DNA of 64,000 nucleotides from contig CANJKZ010000423.1 in assembly GCA_947471745.1 (NCBI GenBank), positions 620,001 to 684,000 of the forward strand. The letters are read 5' to 3'. Below are positions 56,829 to 64,000 of this stretch, in pieces (the first letter of the stretch is position 1; each line of letters opens with the position of its first letter). The translations under genes and the position numbers were made by a program. The notes beneath the pieces were generated by a model. It ran no database searches. It was not told the DNA's origin and saw nothing but the letters and a program-made list of their open reading frames with translations. The DNA is from Closterium sp. Naga37s-1 (taxonomy: Eukaryota; Streptophyta; Zygnematophyceae; Desmidiales; Closteriaceae).

Positions 56829-57804
56829 TTTCGAAGTCAACGTATGTTTATGGAGTGCTTCAGAAGATATTTAGAAATAAGGAGTTGGTGCTCACATTGA
56901 AACACCTCACGTCATGATGACAGGCGACGAACAAACTGCAGTCTGATTGGCAGCTTCAAGCTGTTCGTCGCTTGAATCAGCTCTCATGATTCGATACACC
57001 CTATTATTCGTTTGATGCACTCGCGATTATGCCACATGCTCGGTACGTTCACATAGAAGGTTGGGAGCGATGCGTTTATGTCACATAGAATCTAATCACA
57101 CAGTTCAGCATTGAATTGCTAAATGTTGAAGAAAATTGGTGGAATAACGCTACAGTTTCACACATTCGCGCTAAAGACGAGGCCAGATGATGTAGGTATG
57201 ATTAGGTGAGGCCGGCCTACAGTTGCAAAAACGTATTTACAGCCACATTTTGGGAGCAAGGGACGGCAATACGCAGGGAAATGTGACTCTTAGACGTTAA
57301 AAGCACCTGGCAAAAACGACAAGCACCTCCGACCGAAACGCGCTTGGTGAGATAAACGAATAACTGGTGTACACCCCTCTCATTCCCTACCTAGCGCTTG
57401 CGGGCGGCGCTCAAAATGGAAACCCATTCTATCCGAACCGATCCCTCCCCACAGGCCCGCCACTCCTCTCGACACAGTTGACTGGTAAAATGGCTAGATG
57501 GGCTGAAAAACACACAAAAAAAATCACTAAGAGTATCCGTAATCATGGAAGGTTTCGACGGGGGGGCTGGTGATTCTCAAAGCTGCAGGACGCAACGTAG
57601 AGGCTTGAAAGCCAAATCGTTCAGGCGAAAAGAAGTTCCCCGCACATGTTTTAGGGCATGGCACCACTTTAATTCCAGTGAAAGGTGGGCGGTGGTCATG
57701 GGCCACAGGCTCTGAAACAAAACTCTGTACACGAAAAGGGGCACATCAGCCAATGTTACCTGGGCCCCCAAAGTAGGACAAGGGCCATAGGTTGACGGGC
57801 TATA
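56829..57804. other. Upstream flank of the kinase gene, no gene recognised
   Basis: AT-richer DNA without a supported coding frame. The kinase promoter should be at the left end of this stretch. Confidence 0.5.
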
Positions 57805-58184
57805 CCTGGTCCGCGGTATTTTAACCGCCGGTATCGTAACCAAGTTTGTCGGCACGCTGGGCGTTTCTTGTTGGGTGGCCAGCCAGAAATCGTTGTTCAC
57901 ACTTGACCGAACCAAGTTGTAGAGTTGCCAAGCCTTTTTTTGATATTTCAGCTGGCGCCGTCCACGTGGCAAGCGAATTTCCCCATCCGAATTTTCCAAA
58001 AAGAATCGTCACCGTCGATGGTTTTACTTTCCCGACTCTCGAACATTCCAGATGGCGGAAAGAGCCGAATTGCTCCTTTTTATTAGTGCTGTCAAAACTT
58101 TCTTGCACCCTTATCTTCACCACGGCCAGATAATCCAAAACCCTGCTACCCATTTTCGCGCGGTTAAAATACCGCGGACCAGGT
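57804..58184. mobile_element. Putative MITE with 24-bp terminal inverted repeats
   Basis: The first 24 bases, starting ACCTGGTCCGCGGTATTTTA, are repeated exactly in inverted orientation at 58161-58184. The 380-bp size and perfect terminal repeats fit a miniature DNA transposon. Flanking target duplication was not clear. Confidence 0.6.
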
Positions 58185-58547
58185 GGTATTGACCAGAGGA
58201 GAACCCCCCCCCCCCCCCCCCCACCCCACCCCACCTCGCAAAGGCCTGGTAACATAAAGGAATCCCCCAACCATCATTGCGGAATTCTCTGCCATATGGA
58301 TCCCTGCACCTCGTCATGTCACCCGCCCAGCAACGGGTGCGGGAAGGAAGGAAGGACAAAAGTAGGGTTACATATTCAGCACGACTAGGGCGTATCCAGG
58401 TTCGGTTCATGAGCACTGTTCCGGGCATGCGCGAATTGCGGATGCCCAAAACAACACAAAACACGAATGGGTTCTCGGAACTCATGCGACCTCCAAATTG
58501 GCGCGAGGCTTTTCGCGCCAAAATTACGCCCCAAACAACAGTCACAT

Positions 58548-59047
58548 CCAGGGCTTTTTTTTGGATTTTAAGAGTTGTTTTTTTGGGAACTCTGAAATTC
58601 AGGCTTCATTATGAGCGTTACTCTGATTTGTCAGAGAACTTCTGAACAGAAATCTCTGGATAGTCAGTGTACCTATTTTTCCAACTCTGAGTGTCCTTTC
58701 AAGTATTGAACCCAAGCCTTCTGCGCCACTACACAAATATTTACCGTTGTGCTACGCGCTCACCAACCATGTTTGAGATGCAAAAATATTATACCAAATC
58801 TAATCAGCCTAGCCATTTTCCACCAAATCAGTAAGGGGCTCGGTCGAAATGCCTATACCCTGTACAGAGAAAAATACATTCGTCAGAAATTTACACTGGT
58901 CTATCAGAGTAGCTAAAATAAAAACCCTGGCAAATAAGAGAAAACTTATCTTCCAAAAACATTACCTTAAACGTCAGAGTGACCCCCCAAAAACCACTCT
59001 GATTTTCAGAGAAACAGAGTAATTTACTCTGATAAAAAAACCCCTGG
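58548..59047. mobile_element. Putative 500-bp inverted-repeat element (CCAGGG termini)
   Basis: The left end CCAGGGCTTTTTTTTGG and the right end TAAAAAAACCCCTGG form imperfect terminal repeats, followed inward by repeated CTCTGA and TCAGAG words that would pair. TCACAT and TCGCAT just outside could be a decayed target duplication. Confidence 0.45.
58690..58772 (-). ncRNA. tRNA-like (SINE-type) sequence
   Basis: On the minus strand GCGTAGCACAACGGTAAAT resembles a pol III A box and GGGTTCAATACTT resembles a B box, about 35 bases apart, as in tRNAs and tRNA-derived SINEs. The acceptor stem is not convincing, and the match lies inside the inverted-repeat element. Weak call. Confidence 0.3.
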
Positions 59048-59198
59048 TCGCATCCAATGGAGGGATGCCAGAAGAGTTCGAAATATCATTTGCTACACCC
59101 ACGCAAAACCATGCGACACCCATGGAAAAACACAATCGTCAAAAATGTCAGCGTGAATCCCGAAATGTTGGGAGCGCGACGCGGGAAATTTTAGATGT

Positions 59199-59338
59199 CG
59201 ACTCAAAAGTCAACACGACATATGTCAGCACAAGCCACTGCACACTGACATACCCTACAAGTTGACTTTTGAGTCGACTCAAAAGTCAACACGACATATG
59301 TCAGCACAAGCCACTGCACACTGACATACCCTACAAGG
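59199..59338. repeat. 76-bp satellite, 1.8 units
   Basis: Same unit as 499-1075. The complete palindrome at 59261-59290 is perfect over 30 bp with core TTTTGAGTCGACTCAAAA. The left edge at 59199 is where homology with the left-hand gene copy stops. Confidence 0.92.
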
Positions 59339-59887
59339 AGATGAGATGCACTCGCTGCGTTGGTGCACCCCACCAAGACCACCACCAACACCAGCCATCT
59401 CCCCCTTCCAATTCTCAGGCACTTGCAAGCAGCACATCACAGACACTCACTGCGTGTGTTCCTATACCCCACCACGGCCACCACAGGCAGCAATCTCCCC
59501 TTCCTGTTACAAAAAGAGACACCCCAGCGCCGCATAAAAAAAACCACAATTAACACTCACTGCATTGGTATACCCCACCACGGCCACCACAGGCAGCCCT
59601 CTACCCTTCCCCCCGCCCTCCCAGGAGGCCCGTCTGCGGGCCAATCGGTGCAGGCCACGTGTCCTCCTCACTTGCGCTATCTGCTGCTTCAGCTTGTGCT
59701 GCTTCTCCGCTATTCTGGCATGGGAGGCCGAAGGGAGGGGGGGATGTGGGATGCGAGATGTCTCTGCAGCTGCAGCTGTCTGTAATCTTCTATCTGTGGC
59801 CACGTGTCCTCGGCACTTGCGCTATCTGTTGCCTTGCCTCAGCTTGTGCTGCTTAACTGATATTTCGTAGTGAGAGGTAGAGAGGAA

Positions 59888-59928
59888 AAGGGGGGGGGGG
59901 GGGGGGGGGGGGGGGGGAGGGGGAGTGA
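59888..59928. repeat. Poly-G tract
   Basis: A run of about 38 G interrupted once. It lies in intron 6 of the pseudogene copy, next to the single unit of the 47/49-bp repeat. Confidence 0.8.
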
Positions 59929-60439
59929 CGATCAGGTGTGAGCCATTTCGAACAACCATTCCATACGAGCAAATTTTGAGAATTCTCGACAATTCTCATG
60001 ATTTTAATAAATTCGCTCAAAAGGGACTGATAATCATGTGTGAGTCATTCCTCAAGCTTCTCCGACCACCTCACGTGGGATTATCATTCCATACCCAACT
60101 TGCTTTCACTCTCACCGTCGTCGCTGCAGCTGCAGCTCGCTCTCCCCTGCTCCGGCCAAAAAGCCCCGCCCGCCTGCCGCCCTCCCTCGCGCACTCACCA
60201 CCTGCTGCTCCCCTCCCGAACCAAACCCCAGCCTGCCACCCACCGAGCCTCGCTGCCTAACCAGCCGGCTGCGCTGGTATTCCAGACCTGCCATTTCCAC
60301 CTGAAGTCGAAGCAAGCGAGGGGGTGGAGAGGGGTTGGGCAGTCAGGAGAAGGAGGGGTGCAATGCAGTCCAGTGCGGTGCGGTGTGAGGGGGAGAGGTG
60401 GGCTAGGGATGGGGTGGGGAAGAGGAAGAGATATAACCA

Positions 60440-60525
60440 CTTATGACCCAACCCAACCCAGCCCAACCCAACCCAACCCAACCCAACCCAACCCAACCCA
60501 ACCCAACCCAACCTAACCCAATCCA
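60440..60525. repeat. (CCCAA)n microsatellite
   Basis: Counterpart of 2987-3080 in the duplicated gene. A second short tract lies at 60655-60688. Confidence 0.9.
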
Positions 60526-61217
60526 GCCCACCTGCCGCTTGGCCTGGCGTGTGTTGGTCCAAGCACGAAAGATTCAAGCCAACAAGCAACTCTTTCGTGC
60601 TCAGGTCTTGGCTCAAAGCGACCCACCTGCAGATGAAACACTGCCCAGCTCAAGCCAACCCGACCCAACCCAACCCAACCAAACCCACCTGCAGCTTGGC
60701 CTCTCGTGTGTTGGCCCGAGCACCAAATATCTCGATAATCAGCCCCACCCGGTCCACCACTGGCACACCCCACGCCGCCTTTGGTGGGGGCAGGTGGATG
60801 GAGGGCAGGGGGGAAGGGGGGAAGGGAAAGAAGCCGGGAGGAGTTGAGGGGAAGGGTCGCCTTTTGGCACGAGCATCGAAGATCTCATGATCAGCCCCAC
60901 TCGGTTTACCACAGGCAGACCCCATGCCGCCTTGGGTGGGGGCAGGTGGGAAGGAGATGGGGCGAACGTGGGGAAAGGAAGAGGGAAGAAACGGGGTGTA
61001 AGGGAGGGGAATGGTCAGCGGTTGAGCCGAGCACCAAAGATCTCAATGATCAAACCCACCCGACCCACCACGGGCAGACCCCATGCCGCCTTGAGTGCAG
61101 ATAGAGGAAGGGGGGAGGGGAGCAAACGGGGAGGGAGAAAGGGCGAAAGGAGGGAAGCGAAGAGGGGGGAAATGGGGAGGAAGGGATGGGAAGGATTCGC
61201 TTTTGGCACAAACACCT

Positions 61218-61280
61218 AAGGCAGAGTGCGGCGCTCACTAAGGCTAATTTTGAGACGTTTCAAAGGCAGAGTGTGGCTGC
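61218..61280. repeat. Short direct duplication with a palindrome between copies
   Basis: AAGGCAGAGTGCGGC (about 61218-61232) recurs as AAGGCAGAGTGTGGC (61263-61277). TTTTGAGACGTTTCAAA (61248-61264) lies between them. Confidence 0.75.
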
Positions 61281-62346
61281 CTCTCTCCCTCCCACTGCAC
61301 CCTCTACCTGCCTACCCCTCTCGCAACCAACCCCCCCTCCCCGCTCTACACCAGCACACACATCCTCCTCCCCCCTCTCACCTCGAGGGTGCGCTGCTGC
61401 ACGCCTGAGAGAGCAGCATTCACAAATACCGCCTCTCCCACTGCACCCTCTGCCCGCCCCTCCAACCCCAACCTCTCCCAACCCCACACCACCACACACA
61501 ACCCACCCCCCCCGCTCCCTCTCGCTCACCTAGAGGTTGCGCTGCTGCACGCCTGAGAGAGCAGCATTCATGAATACGGCCTCCACTGGTACACCCTGGT
61601 TGGTAGAGTGGACAGTGAGAAAATACATCGGTATTAAACACAAATACATTCAGGGTGCTTCAAAAAAAAAAAACAAAACCATACCTAATACGGCTGACGT
61701 TGAAAGGAAGTAGAGAGTTCAGCAGGTACGTACATGCTCGTACATTGCTGCGCATGTGCATGCTTCACACTCCCTCCCTCATAACGTCCCACTCACCCTA
61801 TTTACGCACTCTCTCTCAACAAGTGCAAGTGTGGATGAACGAGAGAGGGAGCGTGACTGTCCATACACACATGTGCAAGTGAGTGAGCCTGTCCACATTC
61901 ACTGCATCTCAGCTGACGTGAAGTGCACATCGTAGCATACCATTGCATACCATGCTGTGTGAAGCATGCACATGCGCAGCAATGCTCTCGATGGTGCCAC
62001 TGCCGAAGAACGACCCTGAAGGAGAGCATCAGCAAGGGGGGAGGGAGGAGGTGAGAAGAGTGGGAGGCATTTTGAAAAGAAAAGGAAACGAAAGAAAGAA
62101 AGAAAAAAATAAGTGGCTAAAAAAATCCAGGCTCACAGCATGCCAAATGGAATGCAAACGAGGAGCCATGCAATGCAAGCACGGACCAGCCGTGCAACCT
62201 TGGAGTGTTTTTTTTTTTTCTTTTCTTTTCTTTTATTTTCTTTTTCTTTTTCTTTTTCTTTGGCGTGATACACTGTGATTCGTTTTGAGATGACTGACAA
62301 GACAATTCACTTTGTTGTGTACCTCTCTGCAAAATCGCAAGATTTC

Positions 62347-62600
62347 AAAATTCGAGGTCACGAAACATGCGATTCTTGAGGCGCCTCAAAATTTGAGGTC
62401 ACGAAACATGCGATTCTTTCTCAAGTCAGGCGGATTCCCCACGGATCCCCCATACCTGCGCGTATCCCCCGCCCTCTGCTGTGCACCACTACCCACAGAT
62501 GGCCCAAACCCAAACCCAAACCCCAATCTCTCCAAGCCATGCCCCCCCAACCACATCCCCCATACCTGCGCGTATCCCCCGCCCTCTGCTGTGCACCACC
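62347..62600. repeat. Two duplications near the exon-2 donor, one with a palindrome
   Basis: AGGTCACGAAACATGCGATT occurs at 62355-62374 and 62396-62415, separated by TTGAGGCGCCTCAAAA (62376-62391). Further right, the exon-2 end with its donor (minus-strand GCGCGCAG/GTATGGGG type) is duplicated, ending at 62456 and 62566 about 110 bp apart. The left-hand gene has only one such donor. Confidence 0.8.
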
Positions 62601-62970
62601 ACCCAAGGGTGACCCCCTCCTGGGGGCGGAAACCCAAACCCCTCCACGCCATCCCCACTCCGCCCTCTTCCCTCCACCCCATTCCCACGCATCCCCCTCT
62701 CCTCACTCCGCCTTCTCCACTCAGCCTCAGCCTCTTCCCCTTGCCGCCACTGCTCCCCTTCTCCCTGCCACTGCGCTCCTTCCCCCTGCCACTCTCTCGC
62801 TCCCCCCCGCCGCTGCTGTGAGTCCTGGCCCCACCACACTGCATCCGCCGCCTCCCCTCCCCCTGCGCCCCCCCACGAGCGCTGCTCCATCTCCCATTGG
62901 CTGTCCGTGCCTGTGAGCGAGTCCACCAATCGCAGCGCCTCCCCCAGCTTGGCGCGCAGCAGCCAGCGCG

Positions 62971-63540
62971 GATGGGTGCTGATGACGCTAACGGTGTCTG
63001 CGGTGCTAAAGGGTGCAATCAGGTTTTGTGTTGTACGGATGATCAGTTGTGTCACACTTTCCTTTCCTTGATCAACTGAAATCAATTCTTCCCCTCCATC
63101 CACTTCCCTTTCGCTTTGCACACACACCTTCCACATGTGTCAGTGGTCAGAGTGTAGGACAGCTTAAGAATTATCAATAAAATATAATATGTGATTCTCT
63201 TCATTCAGTTCTATGTCTTCCCTCCTATCCCATGCAGCCAAAAAGGGTAACCTGGATGAACTAGCAACTTTCCAATGTTGCCTTTTCGCTTGTCAATGGT
63301 CACCGTTATCCAGCTTGCAGGAACTGCATCATTATTACAAAGTCTGGACACCAAGCTGCGTCCTTATTCTGGCACAGCTGCATCTTCCCACCTGCACATT
63401 TCCAGCTGCACTGCTTATTCTGAAGCCCATAAAATGACATCTGACCAGGAGGGCAACCTCCAACACAACGAGCCTCCAATCAAACACAGGCAGCTAATGC
63501 CACCATACCACCTTTCCCCATCCGCCCTTACCGTACCATG
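62971..63540. other. Flank between HflX pseudogene and third GT61-TBL gene
   Basis: No independent gene recognised. 62980-63055 matches the upstream flank of the left HflX copy (6345-6440), and 63350-63480 matches the 3' flank of the gene at 32587. Confidence 0.55.
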
Positions 63541-64000
63541 GGCCTGGCAGGCAGTAGTGCAGGCAGTCCACCTTATCCTTGGCCACCACCCCTCTATGCC
63601 CATCCGGTCTTAAAGCCATCATCGGATCCACATCCATGAACAGCCCTCCTGCATCCTCCACTATTTCTCTCACCATCTCGTTCTGCTGCTTGAATTCTCC
63701 CCATCTGAACGGTATTGCTGCGCCGTCCTGCCGCTCTGTGATTGGCCGGGTGTGGTTCAGGCAGTTGAGGTGGCCGGGGGGTGTTGTACGGTAGATAAGG
63801 AGTTTGTCGGGGTGATTATGGCGGAGGAATCGGAAGATTCTTCTGACTGCTTTCACCACCTTCACTGCTGGCTTGTAGTGGGCGCCCCGGTTCATTATAA
63901 GCACATGGGAGTTTCTGATACCCTGGACTTGCTGCCATGGGACGTGTAGCCATGCTGCCCGTTCTAGCTTCTCCTCCTGTACACGCATCAGCCGAGTTGT
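63541..64000 (-). CDS. Third GT61-TBL gene, C-terminal esterase part only
   Basis: It aligns closely with residues about 915-1065 of the fusion protein at 32587-36060, including LLIYRTTPPGHLNCLNHTRP, DVDPMMALRPDGHRG and the catalytic DCLHYCLPGP. Homology stops abruptly at 63541. The expected DTWSEFLYNII end is missing, and after 14 unrelated codons a stop occurs at 63494. Either the 3' end is lost, or a donor at ACG/GTAAGG just past the break leads to an exon I could not find. Upstream sequence continues beyond the window. Confidence 0.8.

Larger units (their letters stand above)
59561..62970 (-). pseudogene. Second HflX copy, degenerate
   Basis: It matches exons 2-7 of the gene at 200-6139: exon 2 remnant 62970-62566, exon 3 62015-61951, exon 4 61595-61530, exon 5 60778-60689, exon 6 60300-60116, exon 7 59714-59561 ending VVAVVGYTNA/GTGAGTG. 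Lengths of exons 3-7 are identical to the left copy. Exon 1 and the start of exon 2 are lost by a deletion of about 1.4 kb, and exon 8 with GKSTL is missing because homology ends at 59199. Exon 4 ends in TAG instead of GAG. An extra exon-4 copy (61382 end) and three partial exon-5 copies (near 60560, 60900 and 61050) are present. It cannot make an active GTPase. Confidence 0.9.

Noticed and set aside
58690..58772. Functional tRNA gene
   Set aside because: A- and B-box-like words are present but no cloverleaf with a paired acceptor stem could be drawn.

Overview
The window looks like the nuclear genome of a streptophyte plant, most likely a charophyte-grade green alga or an early land plant. 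The evidence is spliceosomal GT-AG introns, plant-type Ty1/copia and chromodomain Ty3/gypsy retrotransposons primed by initiator tRNA-Met, an esterase of the plant TRICHOME BIREFRINGENCE-LIKE (TBL) kind, and GC-rich coding sequence full of tandem repeats. I cannot name the species from sequence alone.

Layout. 200-6139 (minus) is an HflX/GTPBP6-type GTPase gene with eight in-frame exons; its 3' end lies left of the window. About 6140-11255 is gene-poor and dominated by low-complexity and minisatellite DNA. 11256-31862 is a nest of retroelements: a decayed gypsy chromovirus whose body holds a copia element (12995-20178), a small non-autonomous LTR element (21212-22681) and, inside its 3' LTR, a second copia element (25248-31722). 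32587-36060 (minus) and 37777-41193 (plus) are divergent copies of an unusual gene joining a GT61-like glycosyltransferase to a TBL-like SGNH esterase; the second copy is frameshifted by an 83-bp tandem duplication. 41258-51041 (minus) is a composite of two truncated copia elements with complementary domains. 52147-56828 (minus) is a CAMK-type protein kinase gene broken by a 74-bp tandem duplication and by a very young LTR insertion (52396-53925). 59199-62970 is a second, degenerate HflX copy, a direct duplicate of the left end about 58 kb away. 63541-64000 is the 3' part of a third GT61-TBL fusion gene.

Two structural themes run through the host genes. First, short palindromes with the core TTTTGAGNCGNCTCAAAA sit exactly between the copies of local direct duplications at eight or more places. 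Second, the duplications and minisatellites in introns keep copying splice junctions: four copies of the HflX exon-1 donor, five start copies of its exon 7, extra copies of exons 4 and 5, and about thirteen copies of a kinase 5' splice site. The palindrome-at-duplication pattern is the most likely undescribed phenomenon here, and the GT61-TBL fusion is the most interesting protein architecture.

The retroelement nonsense codons are mostly CAG/CAA to TAG/TAA changes, while the host exons contain no in-frame TAG or TAA. This points to cytosine-deamination decay rather than an altered genetic code.
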